Assembly (NCBI GenBank): GCA_036806345.1 | Contig: DAIROT010000003.1 | Coordinates: 1-64,000 of the forward strand | Length of the DNA stretch: 64,000 nt | Direction of reading: 5' to 3' | DNA from: QHCF01 sp003244275 | GTDB taxonomy: Bacteria > Actinomycetota > Acidimicrobiia > Acidimicrobiales > QHCF01 | Part shown: positions 43,687 through 51,761 of the stretch, piece by piece | Layout: every line of letters begins with the position of its first letter | Position numbering within the stretch: position 1 is the first letter of the stretch | Notes under the pieces: model-generated | Database searches by the model: none | Told to the model about the DNA's origin: nothing | Seen by the model: the letters and a program-made list of their open reading frames with translations, nothing else | Made by a program: the position numbers and the translations under genes

Positions 43687-45441
43687 ATGCCTGCGTCCCG
43701 CCGGGTCTCGGGGCAACTGCGGGCACCTGGTCGCGGCACTGAGCCGCTGCCCGCGCCCCGCCGTCCAGTTGTCGGTCAGGTGCGCACCCCCGGTCGGGTC
43801 GCTGCGCCCCCAACTCCCCGACGTCGGACAGGGCCGCCGCCGGCTCCCCGGCGCCCGATGGCTCCGCCGCCGGTGGGTCGTCAGTCCGCATCCCCAAAGG
43901 GATTTGGCCCATTAGCCCGCCGCCCAGGGCCTCCTTCTCGGCGTCCCGGCGGACCCAGCGGCCCCCCTCCTGCCCCAGGACTGCCCCCTCCGGGCCGTCC
44001 CCGCCCTCCCCAGGGTCCGCGCCGGTGGCCCCGGCGGGCGCTGTTGGGCGCCATCGCCTTGGTGACCGTGGCAGTACTCCTCCTGGGTGGGGCCTATGTC
44101 TACCTCCGGGTACGCCTGGACCAGGTCCACCGTCTGGCCATTGCCCATATCACCGCCGCGGCCGCCGGCGCACCCACGAACGTGCTGGTGGTGGGCTCTG
44201 ACAGTCGTGCCACCCTGGGTCGCGGCCAGTCTCCACAGTTCGGCAGCGCCAACCAGGTCGTCGGCCAGCGCAGCGATGTCACCTTCATCCTCCACATCGA
44301 CCCCCGATCCAAGCAGGCGTCGATCTTGTCCCTCCCCCGAGACCTATTCGTGCCCATCGCCGGCGGCAGGTCCTCCAACCGGATCAATTCGGCCTACAAC
44401 GCCGGCCCCGACCAGTTGGTCCAGACCATCCAGGACGACTTCGCCATACCCATCAACCATTTCGTACAGATGAATTTTGATGGCTTCCAGGGCCTGGTAA
44501 ACGCGGTGGGGGGCATCAACATGTACTTCCCGTTTCCCTCCAAGGACAAATTCTCGGGTCTCAACATCCCGCAGGCCGGCTGCACCCATCTGAACGGCAA
44601 TGCCGCCCTCTCGGTGGCCCGCAGTCGGGATTTCGAGTACCTGGAGAACGGGGTCTGGCACTTCGACGGCAATGGCGACCTGAGCCGCATCCGCCGCCAG
44701 CACGTGTTCATCAGGGTCCTGATGAAGAAGGCAATCTCGTCGGGCCTGGGCAACCCGGCCACCGCCAACGCCCTGGTGGGCCAGGCTGTGAAGGACGTGC
44801 AGGTCGACCAGAACCTGGATACCGGGACCATCTTGGGCCTGGTCAACCGCTTCCGCACGGTCGGCCCCAACGACCTGGTCACCTACACCCTGCCCACCAT
44901 CCCGGTGACCCGCTCCGGGTACGGCGCTGTGCTGGTGCCCCGACAGCCCCAGGACTCCCAGGTGATCTCCCAGTTCCTCAACCCGCCCGTTCCGAGCAGC
45001 CCCGGCGGCTCGGCACCGGCGTCGGTGCCCCAGGTGTCTCCCCGCGGGGTCACCGTCCAGGTCCTCAACGGGTCGGGCATGGCCGGCCAGGCCCATCGGG
45101 CGGCCAGCGAGGTGGCGGCAGCCGGCTTCCAGGTGGCCGGCACGGGTGACAACGCCACCATGGGCCACGTCGCATCGGTGGTGCGCTACGGCCCCGGCCA
45201 AGAGGCGCAGGCCAAGCTCCTTCAGTCAGAGCTGGGCGGCTCGGCCAGCATCCAGGCCGACCCCAACCTTCACGGCTCGGACCTGGCCCTGGTGACTGGA
45301 ACCGCTTTTACTGGGGTTCACTCCAGTGGGTCGGCTTCGACGTCCAGCCCGGGGACTTCGGCCTCGGGTGCATCGGCGGCACCCGCCCCGCCAGCCCCGG
45401 CCGCCCCCACTGTCGAGCCCTACGATCCCCGGGCCTGCTGA
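43687..45441 (+). CDS. LytR-CpsA-Psr (LCP) family cell-wall glycopolymer ligase
   Basis: Attaches undecaprenyl-linked glycopolymers to peptidoglycan or arabinogalactan-like acceptors outside the membrane. 584 residues: Pro/Arg-rich cytoplasmic region 1-115, one transmembrane helix about 118-140, LCP domain about 160-330 (NVLVVGSDSR, RSDVTFILHIDP, LSLPRDLFVPI, RINSAYNAG, ARSRDFEY, RIRRQHVFIR) and a C-terminal LytR_C domain about 455-540 (VTVQVLNGSGMAGQAHRAASEVAAAGF). A Ser/Ala/Pro tail ends the protein. It opens the polysaccharide region, consistent with ligating that polymer. Confidence 0.94.
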   Translation: MPASRRVSGQLRAPGRGTEPLPAPRRPVVGQVRTPGRVAAPPTPRRRTGPPPAPRRPMAPPPVGRQSASPKGFGPLARRPGPPSRRPGGPSGPPPAPGLPPPGRPRPPQGPRRWPRRALLGAIALVTVAVLLLGGAYVYLRVRLDQVHRLAIAHITAAAAGAPTNVLVVGSDSRATLGRGQSPQFGSANQVVGQRSDVTFILHIDPRSKQASILSLPRDLFVPIAGGRSSNRINSAYNAGPDQLVQTIQDDFAIPINHFVQMNFDGFQGLVNAVGGINMYFPFPSKDKFSGLNIPQAGCTHLNGNAALSVARSRDFEYLENGVWHFDGNGDLSRIRRQHVFIRVLMKKAISSGLGNPATANALVGQAVKDVQVDQNLDTGTILGLVNRFRTVGPNDLVTYTLPTIPVTRSGYGAVLVPRQPQDSQVISQFLNPPVPSSPGGSAPASVPQVSPRGVTVQVLNGSGMAGQAHRAASEVAAAGFQVAGTGDNATMGHVASVVRYGPGQEAQAKLLQSELGGSASIQADPNLHGSDLALVTGTAFTGVHSSGSASTSSPGTSASGASAAPAPPAPAAPTVEPYDPRAC

Positions 45442-45506
45442 GCCACTGGCTGGGGCTTGGTCGGCCGTTCACCCCGCACTCTCCCGCCACCTAGCGTGAG
45501 CGGCAG

Positions 45507-46580
45507 ATGAGGATGCTCGTTACCGGCGGGGCCGGGTTCATCGGATCGAACTTCGTGCGTCACTGGCTGGCCTCACACCCCGGCGACGAGCTGGTGGTCT
45601 ACGACGCCCTCACGTATGCGGGAAACCGGGCCTCTCTGGCTGAGGTGGAGAACCAGGTCGACCTGGTGCATGCCGACGTGTCCGACCTTGACACCCTCCT
45701 CGGCGTTCTGGAGGAGCGCGCCGTGCAGACCGTGGTTCATTTTGCGGCTGAGTCCCACAACAGCCTGGCTGTGATTGAACCCTCTCTGTTCTTCCGCACC
45801 AACGTGCTGGGCACCCAAACCCTGCTGGAGGCGTCGCGGCGGGCGGGCGTGGCCCGGTTCCATCACATCTCGACCTGTGAGGTCTACGGTGACCTGGCCC
45901 TCGACAGTGATGAGGCATTCACTGAGGAGTCGCCCTACCGGCCACGTACGCCCTACAACGCCTCTAAGGCCGGTGCTGACCATGCCGTGCGGGCCTACTC
46001 CCAGACCTACGGGCTGCCCGTCACCATAACGAATTGCTGCAACAACTACGGCCCATACCAGTTTCCCGAGAAGGTCATCCCGCTGTTCGCCACCCACGCC
46101 CTGGAGGGGCGCCCACTACCGCTGTACGCCTCCACTACCCACCGACGAGAGTGGCTGCACGTCGAGGACCACTGCGCAGCGGTGGGGGCGGTGCTCGAGC
46201 GAGGGCGGATCGGAGAGACCTACAACGTGGGAAGCGGCCGGGAGGCGAGCATTGAAGAAGTAGCCGACCTCGTGCTGGCCACCCTCGGTAGGCCGGCGGC
46301 GCTCAAGACGATCGTGGCCGATCGGCCTGGGCACGATCGTCGCTACCTGCTGGACTCTTCCAAGCTGACTGGGGAGCTGGGCTGGGCGCCCTCGATCGGC
46401 TTCGAGGAGGGATTGGCGTCCACGGTGGAGTGGTACGCAGCCAATCGGGCGTGGTGGGAGCCTCTGGCTCTTCGGGCTCCGGTGCGGGAGACGGCCTGGA
46501 CGGCCGGTGGCGGCGCTGGTGCTCCCGGCCGGGCGCCCGGCCCCCCGGGCGGGTTGGCCGGAGCGGGTGCGGGCTCGTGA
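45507..46580 (+). CDS. rmlB: dTDP-glucose 4,6-dehydratase-like SDR
   Basis: 357 residues, extended SDR. NAD motif VTGGAGFIGSNFVRH, ESHNSL, the catalytic YxxxK in PYNASKAGADHA, and the dehydratase-specific ITNCCNNYGPYQFPEKVIPLF and HRREWLHVEDHC. The active-site loop is STCEVYG where classical RmlB has STDEVYG, so the Asp acid is replaced by Cys while Glu is kept; a recognisable actinobacterial subgroup shares this. A ~35-residue Gly/Ala/Pro tail is appended. Coupled to rmlD by GTGA. Role: dTDP-4-keto-6-deoxyglucose formation, or a related substrate. Confidence 0.85.
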   Translation: MRMLVTGGAGFIGSNFVRHWLASHPGDELVVYDALTYAGNRASLAEVENQVDLVHADVSDLDTLLGVLEERAVQTVVHFAAESHNSLAVIEPSLFFRTNVLGTQTLLEASRRAGVARFHHISTCEVYGDLALDSDEAFTEESPYRPRTPYNASKAGADHAVRAYSQTYGLPVTITNCCNNYGPYQFPEKVIPLFATHALEGRPLPLYASTTHRREWLHVEDHCAAVGAVLERGRIGETYNVGSGREASIEEVADLVLATLGRPAALKTIVADRPGHDRRYLLDSSKLTGELGWAPSIGFEEGLASTVEWYAANRAWWEPLALRAPVRETAWTAGGGAGAPGRAPGPPGGLAGAGAGS

Positions 46581-47428
46581 GGATCCTGGTCACAGGGGCG
46601 AAGGGTGCGCTCGGCCAAGACCTGGTCGAATGCATGAGCTCCAGCCCCGGCATCGAGGTGGTGGCGGCCAGTCATGGTGACCTGGACGTCGCCAATCGGA
46701 CCATGGTGCTGGAAGCCATGGTCGGGATCAGACCTGACGTGGTGATCCACACTGCCGCCTGGACGGCGGTGGATGGCTGTGAGACCAACCCCGACAGGGC
46801 CTTTGCCGTCAATGCCATGGGGACCCGTCACCTGCATGAGGGCTCCCGCCGGGTCGGTGCCCACCTGTGCTACGTGTCGACCGACTATGTGTTCGATGGC
46901 CGGTCCGACCGGGCCTACAACGAGTGGGACGACCCCAACCCGCTGTCGGTGTACGGGAGGTCCAAGTTGGCCGGCGAGCGAGAGCTCGACCCCAGTGCCA
47001 CCGTGGTGAGGACGTCGTGGCTGGGTGGGCGACGGGGTTCCAACTTCGTGCGCACCACGCTGGGTCTGGCCACCTCTGGTGTGCCCCTGCGCTTCGTCGA
47101 TGACCAGTACGGGTGCCCTACCTTCACCGCCGACCTGGCCCCGGCCATCCGGGCCCTGGCAACCGACCGCCGTCCTGGGCTCTTCCATGTCACCAACCAG
47201 GGTGCCACCACCTGGTGTGGCTTTGCCCGGGCCATTCTGGCTACCGCAGGGCTCGATCCCGACCGGGTGGAGGCCATCACTACCGCTGAGCTGCAACCAT
47301 CCCGGCCGGCGCCTCGCCCGGCCAACTCGGTGCTGGACAACGCGGCCCTGCGGCTATCCGGGGACGACCTGCTCCCCACTTGGAAGGACTCCCTGGATCA
47401 GCTGGTGAAGGAGATGGTGGCCACATGA
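46577..47428 (+). CDS. rmlD: dTDP-4-dehydrorhamnose reductase
   Basis: Final step to dTDP-L-rhamnose. 283 residues from GTG 46577. RILVTGAKGALGQDLVE nucleotide motif, DVVIHTAAWTAVDGCETNPDRAFAVNAMGT, STDYVFDG and the catalytic YGRSKLAGE, then VRTSWLGGRRGSNFV and DQYGCPTFTADLA. A complete RmlD. Neither rmlA nor rmlC is in the window. Its stop overlaps the first of two repeated 25-codon ORFs leading into the UDP-glucose dehydrogenase gene. Confidence 0.93.
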   Translation: MRILVTGAKGALGQDLVECMSSSPGIEVVAASHGDLDVANRTMVLEAMVGIRPDVVIHTAAWTAVDGCETNPDRAFAVNAMGTRHLHEGSRRVGAHLCYVSTDYVFDGRSDRAYNEWDDPNPLSVYGRSKLAGERELDPSATVVRTSWLGGRRGSNFVRTTLGLATSGVPLRFVDDQYGCPTFTADLAPAIRALATDRRPGLFHVTNQGATTWCGFARAILATAGLDPDRVEAITTAELQPSRPAPRPANSVLDNAALRLSGDDLLPTWKDSLDQLVKEMVAT

Positions 47429-47571
47429 GCGAGGCGAAGCCGAGCGAGTCAATGGGTACTGCGCGCCGCTCAAGGCCACGATCGAAGATGGTGGCCACAT
47501 GAGCGAGGCGAAGCCGAGCGAGTCAATGGGTACTGCGCGCCGCTCAAGGCCACGATCGAAGATGGTGGCCA
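47413..47571 (+). repeat. 74-bp tandem duplication at the rmlD-ugd junction
   Basis: Two identical 74-base units (47413-47486, 47487-47560) plus an 11-base partial third copy. The unit begins with the last codons of rmlD (GATGGTGGCCAC). Each copy carries an ATG overlapping the preceding stop and opens a 25-codon ORF (see the two candidate ORFs here). Confidence 0.95.
47425..47502 (+). other. candidate 25-codon relay ORF, copy 1
   Basis: ATG 47425 overlaps the rmlD stop (ATGA). The peptide starts MSEAKPSESMGTARRSRP, is basic and Ser-rich, and ends in TGA overlapping the ATG of copy 2. Confidence 0.35.
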
Positions 47572-47576
47572 ATTGA
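47499..47576 (+). other. candidate 25-codon relay ORF, copy 2
   Basis: Same peptide as copy 1 except the last residue (Asn for Thr). ATG 47499 overlaps copy 1's stop; its own stop overlaps the TTG start of the UDP-glucose dehydrogenase gene (TTGA). Confidence 0.35.
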
Positions 47577-48853
47577 GCGCGGTCACTGTCGTGGGGACTG
47601 GGTATGTGGGACTGGCCACTGGCGCCTACCTTGCCCATCTGGGCCATCGGGTGACGTGTGCCGACGTGATCCCGGCCAAGATCGAGGCGCTGAGCGGGGG
47701 CCGGATCCCCATAGTCGAGGATGGTCTGGAAGCGCTGGTCCGGGAGGGCCTGACCAATGGTCGCCTCTCCTTCGTGCTGGGGGCCGCAGGCGCCGCCGCC
47801 CAGGGTGAGTTCGTGTTCCTCTGCGTTCCCACTCCCCAACGCCCGGACGGGTCGGCCGACATGTCCTACATCGTGGCTGCTGCCGAAGAGATCGGACCAG
47901 CCCTGCAGGCCGAGGCGGTGGTCATCAACAAGGCAACCGTTCCGGTTGGCTCCACTCGGGTGGTTGAGCAGGCCCTGGGTCGCGCCGACGTGTTCGTGGT
48001 CTCCAACCCGGAGTTCATGCGGGAAGGGTCCGCGGTGCACGACTGCCTCCATCCCGACCGCATCGTGATCGGCAGCGACGACCAGGCGGCCGCCATGCGG
48101 GTGGCGTCCCTCTTTGGGAAGGTCCAGGCGCCGATGGTCATCACCGATCCGGCCTCGGCCGAGACCATCAAGTACGCCTCCAATGCCTTCCTGGCCACCA
48201 AGGTGAGCTTCGTCAACGCAGTGGCCAACCTGTGCGAGGCGGTCGGAGCCGACATCCGCGAGGTGGCCCTGGGAATGGGTTACGACAAGCGCATCGGCTT
48301 CGAGTTCCTCAAACCCGGGCCCGGATGGGGGGGATCCTGCTTCCCCAAGGACACCCGCGCCCTGGTGCACATCGGCGAACAGGCGGGCTACGACTTCGGG
48401 CTTCTCAGGGGCGTGATCGCGGTGAATGAGGAGCAGCACGACCGGGTGGTGGCCAAGGTGGCGACGGCGGCCGGTGGGTCGCTGGACGGTGTCAGGGTGG
48501 CGGCCTGGGGTCTGACCTTCAAGGCTCGGACCGACGACCGGCGGGGGTCACCGGCCATAGAGGTCATCCGTCGCCTCTTGGCCAGCGGCGCGCACGTGCG
48601 AGCCCACGACCCAACCGTCACTGCCACCTTGGAGGGCTTGGCGCAAGTCGAGATCTGCGCCGACCCGTACGCCGCCTGCCAAGGGGCGGCCGCCCTAGTG
48701 GTGCTCACCGAGTGGGATGACTACCGCTGGATCGATTTCTCCAAGGTGGCAGACCTGATGGAGCGCAGGAGCATCGTCGACGCCCGCAACCTGTTGGATG
48801 CCAGCGCCCTGCGTCGGGGCGGCTTCGCCTACTGGGGCATGGGCCGACCATGA
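47573..48853 (+). CDS. ugd: UDP-glucose 6-dehydrogenase
   Basis: Oxidises UDP-glucose to UDP-glucuronate with 2 NAD+. 426 residues: VVGTGYVGLATGAYLAHLGH NAD motif in two parts, CVPTPQ, KATVPVGST, NPEFMREGSAVHD, EMIKYASNAFLA-type segment (ETIKYASNAFLATKVSF) and the catalytic cysteine in GWGGSCFPKDTRAL. GLTFKARTDDRRGSP starts the UDP-binding domain. TTG 47573. UDP-glucuronate is the substrate of the next enzyme, UDP-xylose synthase. Confidence 0.95.
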   Translation: MSAVTVVGTGYVGLATGAYLAHLGHRVTCADVIPAKIEALSGGRIPIVEDGLEALVREGLTNGRLSFVLGAAGAAAQGEFVFLCVPTPQRPDGSADMSYIVAAAEEIGPALQAEAVVINKATVPVGSTRVVEQALGRADVFVVSNPEFMREGSAVHDCLHPDRIVIGSDDQAAAMRVASLFGKVQAPMVITDPASAETIKYASNAFLATKVSFVNAVANLCEAVGADIREVALGMGYDKRIGFEFLKPGPGWGGSCFPKDTRALVHIGEQAGYDFGLLRGVIAVNEEQHDRVVAKVATAAGGSLDGVRVAAWGLTFKARTDDRRGSPAIEVIRRLLASGAHVRAHDPTVTATLEGLAQVEICADPYAACQGAAALVVLTEWDDYRWIDFSKVADLMERRSIVDARNLLDASALRRGGFAYWGMGRP

Positions 48854-48927
48854 GTCGTATTGCCGTGAGCCGTACTGCCGTGAGCCGTGCTGTCGTGACC
48901 AGCGCGGTCATGAGGATCCGGCCGTGA
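48850..48927 (+). other. candidate 25-codon relay ORF between ugd and uxs
   Basis: ATG 48850 overlaps the ugd stop and the TGA overlaps the GTG start of the next gene. It begins MSRIAVSRTAVSRAVVTS: the first part is three 15-base units (48853-48867, 48868-48882, 48883-48897). The same arrangement as at the rmlD-ugd junction but unrelated in sequence. Confidence 0.35.
48853..48897 (+). repeat. three 15-bp tandem units between ugd and uxs
   Basis: AGTCGTATTGCCGTG, AGCCGTACTGCCGTG and AGCCGTGCTGTCGTG follow head to tail. The second differs from each neighbour at two positions. Confidence 0.8.
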
Positions 48928-49865
48928 GGGTGGTGGTGACAGGAGGAGCGGGGTTCCTCGGATCGCACCTGTGCGATCGCCTCCTTGATCGGGGCGACGA
49001 GGTGGTGGCGGTCGACAACCTGGTCACCGGGAGCATGGCCAACCTGGCCCACCTTGACGGCTCCAGGGGATTTTCGATGCTGCGCCACGATGTGAGCCAG
49101 CACATACGGGTGGACGGGTCGGTAGACGCAGTCCTGCACTTCGCCAGTCCCGCCTCTCCCCGCGACTACCTGGAGCTTCCCATCCAGACACTCAAGGTGG
49201 GCAGCCTGGGCACTCACAATTGCCTGGGCCTGGCCAAGGACAAGGGCGCCCGGTTCCTGTTGGCATCCACCAGTGAGGTCTACGGGGACCCCCAGGTGCA
49301 TCCTCAGGCCGAGGACTACTGGGGCCATGTCAATCCGGTGGGACCGAGGGGCGTGTACGACGAGGCCAAGCGATTCGCCGAGGCCCTTACCATGGCTTAT
49401 CACCGGGCCCACGGGATCGGCGTGGGGATTGCCCGCATCTTCAACACCTATGGCCCACGGATGAGGCCCTCCGATGGGCGGGTGGTCTCCAACTTCGCGG
49501 TTCAGGCTCTCACCGGGCGTCCCCTCACGGTGTACGGGGACGGATCCCAGACTCGCAGCTTTTGCTATGTCGATGACGAGGTAACTGGCCTTGTCGCCCT
49601 GCTCGCCTCGAACCTGGCCGGCCCGGTCAACATCGGCAATCCGGAGGAGCACACCGTGGCTGAGCTGGCCGAGCTGGTAATCGAGATGACTGGGTCGCAG
49701 TCGGCGATCATTCGTGAGCCGCTCCCGGTCGACGACCCGGCGCAGCGCCGACCCGATATCGCCTTGGCTCGGTCGGTACTGGGCTGGGAGCCGACGGTCG
49801 CTCTGGCTGACGGCCTGGCCAATACCATCGGCTGGTTCCGGCGGGAGCTCGGCCGTGCTCGTTGA
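48924..49865 (+). CDS. uxs: UDP-glucuronate decarboxylase (UDP-xylose synthase)
   Basis: 313 residues from GTG 48924. The sequence follows the UXS family: VTGGAGFLGSHLCDRLLDRGDEV, VDNLVTGSMANL, HFASPASPRDYLELPIQTLKVGSLGT, LASTSEVYGDP, GVYDEAKRFAEALTMAYHR and IARIFNTYGPRMRPSDGRVV. The SPASP and RGVYDEAKR segments separate it from epimerases. It converts UDP-glucuronate from the preceding enzyme into UDP-xylose. Overlaps the next glycosyltransferase gene by 11 bases. Confidence 0.93.
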   Translation: MRVVVTGGAGFLGSHLCDRLLDRGDEVVAVDNLVTGSMANLAHLDGSRGFSMLRHDVSQHIRVDGSVDAVLHFASPASPRDYLELPIQTLKVGSLGTHNCLGLAKDKGARFLLASTSEVYGDPQVHPQAEDYWGHVNPVGPRGVYDEAKRFAEALTMAYHRAHGIGVGIARIFNTYGPRMRPSDGRVVSNFAVQALTGRPLTVYGDGSQTRSFCYVDDEVTGLVALLASNLAGPVNIGNPEEHTVAELAELVIEMTGSQSAIIREPLPVDDPAQRRPDIALARSVLGWEPTVALADGLANTIGWFRRELGRAR

Positions 49866-50847
49866 GCCGGGGAGCCCCGCCCACGACGCTGGACGGGTGG
49901 GCGCCGTCGTTGTCAACCACAACGCCCGAGATGTCCTGCTGGCATGCGTGCGCAGCCTGCGGGCCGAGGGAGTACGCCAGGTGGTGGTGGCCGACAACGC
50001 CTCGGTGGACGGCTCGGCTGGGGCCCTGGCCGCCTCCGATCCCGATGTCGTCTACCTTGCCAGCTCTCGTAATGCTGGTTACGGGGCAGGGGCAAATCGC
50101 GGCATGGTCAGGCTGGGCACCGAGATGGTACTGGTGTGCAATCCCGACCTGGTCGTCCATCCGGGCGCCATTGCCAGGCTCACGGCTGCCCTCGACGCCG
50201 ACCCTCGGTTGGCCTTCGTCGGCCCCCGGTTGGAGAACCCCGATGGCAGCCTGTACCCCTCGGCCCGGTCATTCCCGTCACTCGTCGACGCGGCCGGGCA
50301 TGCCTTCCTCGGGCTGGTGGTGCCCGGTAACCGCTTCAGTCGGCGTTACAAGCTGCTCGACTGGGACCATGCTGGCGCCCGTCAAGTCGACTGGGTGTCA
50401 GGCGCCTGCTTTCTTGCCCGTCGCCAGGCTCTGGAGGCGCTGGGAGGCTTCGACGAGTCCTACTTCATGTACCTGGAGGACGTGGACCTCTGCTGGCGGG
50501 CCGGGCAGGCGGGATGGCGGGTGAGCTACCAACCGGCCGCGGTGGTCACCCACGAGCAGGGGGTGTCGACCAATCGCCATCCCTATCGCATGATCCTGGC
50601 CCACCACTGCTCAATACTACGGTTCGCATGGAGAACCACCACTGGCCCGAGGCGCCTGCTCCTGCCCCTGGTGGCGGTGGGACTGGTGGTCCGAGTCGGG
50701 TTGGCGTGGGCCCAGCGGGCCGCCGAGGCCGCCCGGCGACCGGCCAACGGCCCTGCCGCCCCTCGCCGGCGCCGCCCGCCGGCGCCCCCAGCCGACCGGG
50801 CCAGCGGGGGCCGATCCATTTCTATCCCCCCCAGCGGTCGCCGCTAG
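49855..50847 (+). CDS. family 2 glycosyltransferase (rhamnosyltransferase-like)
   Basis: 330 residues from GTG 49855. GT-A fold: VGAVVVNHNARDVLLACVRSL, VVADNASVDGSA, NAGYGAGANRGM, the metal motif region LVCNPDLVVHPGA and GARQVDWVSGACFLARRQALEALGGFDESYFMYLEDVDLCWRAG in order, as in WbbL-like rhamnosyltransferases. A membrane-associating hydrophobic helix near 275-295 and a Pro/Arg-rich tail follow. Donor likely one of the local sugar nucleotides; not provable here. Confidence 0.9.
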   Translation: MLVEPGSPAHDAGRVGAVVVNHNARDVLLACVRSLRAEGVRQVVVADNASVDGSAGALAASDPDVVYLASSRNAGYGAGANRGMVRLGTEMVLVCNPDLVVHPGAIARLTAALDADPRLAFVGPRLENPDGSLYPSARSFPSLVDAAGHAFLGLVVPGNRFSRRYKLLDWDHAGARQVDWVSGACFLARRQALEALGGFDESYFMYLEDVDLCWRAGQAGWRVSYQPAAVVTHEQGVSTNRHPYRMILAHHCSILRFAWRTTTGPRRLLLPLVAVGLVVRVGLAWAQRAAEAARRPANGPAAPRRRRPPAPPADRASGGRSISIPPSGRR

Positions 50848-50861
50848 ACTGGTCCCCGACC

Positions 50862-51761
50862 ATGGGTAGAGCCTCAGCAGGCAAGAAGGTGGCAAGGGCG
50901 GCGGCCACTGGTGGGGGGCGATCCAGTCGGGGCAAGACGCCCGTCGGGTGGTACACCACCATGGCGGTGGTGGTGGTGCTGGGCGTAACCGCGGTGGCGT
51001 TCAGCCGGTACGAGCGCAGCCATCTGCCGCCGGCCACTCCGCCCACCTTTACTGACCACTGGCACGAGGCCGTCGCCTTCGACATCTGCGGCAAGATCCA
51101 GGCCAACCTGCCCCAACCGACGAATCTGATCGGGATCCACACCCACGGTGACGGGCTAATCCATGTGGAGCCGCAGTCGAGCGCCGACACCGGGACCAAT
51201 GCCACCCTGGGCCGGTTCGCCTCCGGGTACCCGGGGCTGGGACTCACCTCTACCTCCCTGCACTATCCGGGACAACGGACGTGGACCAACGGCGACAAGT
51301 GCGGCTCTATCCCAGGCAAGGTCCAGCTCAAGACCTGGTCCAGCCTGGTGGACCAGAAGGGAACACTGGTGACTGGCGATCCCCGCAAACTGCGGACCGT
51401 CAACGGCGCGCTGCTCACCATCGCCTTCGTACCGCCCGGCACCAACATTCCCAAGCCGCCATCGGCAGCGAACCTCGCCCATCCCAACGCCGCCGAGACC
51501 CCCACCGCCCCGGCCCCCGGTGCCCCGGCCCCGCCCACCGGTGCACCGGGGACACCAGCACCGGGCACACCAGCACCGGGCACACCGACCACGCCGTCCA
51601 CCGGCGCCCCGGCCGCCCCCAACTCGGGTGCCCCGGCCATGACTTCTCCGGGCACGCCGCCCGCCGGTACCCCGGTCGGGCCACCCATCCCCGCTCCCAC
51701 GACCGGCGCACCCGGCAACTCGTCCCCCGCTCCCACCACCGGCAGCCCTCCTGCCCCGTGA
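50862..51761 (+). CDS. membrane-anchored His-rich protein of unknown function
   Basis: 299 residues. A basic N-terminus, one transmembrane helix (about 28-47, WYTTMAVVVVLGVTAVAF), then an extracytoplasmic domain of about 150 residues with DHWHEAVAFDICGKIQANLP and GIHTHGDGLIHVEP, i.e. two His clusters, plus a second Cys at NGDKCGSIPG. The final 110 residues are an Ala/Pro/Gly/Thr low-complexity tail. I recognise the HTHGDG pattern from unannotated actinobacterial proteins only. It sits between a glycosyltransferase and a sugar-nucleotide pyrophosphorylase and is coupled to the latter by GTGA. Metal binding is plausible but inferred. Confidence 0.75.
   Translation: MGRASAGKKVARAAATGGGRSSRGKTPVGWYTTMAVVVVLGVTAVAFSRYERSHLPPATPPTFTDHWHEAVAFDICGKIQANLPQPTNLIGIHTHGDGLIHVEPQSSADTGTNATLGRFASGYPGLGLTSTSLHYPGQRTWTNGDKCGSIPGKVQLKTWSSLVDQKGTLVTGDPRKLRTVNGALLTIAFVPPGTNIPKPPSAANLAHPNAAETPTAPAPGAPAPPTGAPGTPAPGTPAPGTPTTPSTGAPAAPNSGAPAMTSPGTPPAGTPVGPPIPAPTTGAPGNSSPAPTTGSPPAP

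Noticed and set aside
47413..47571. CRISPR-like repeat
   Set aside because: Two direct copies without spacers and no cas genes; it is a simple tandem duplication.
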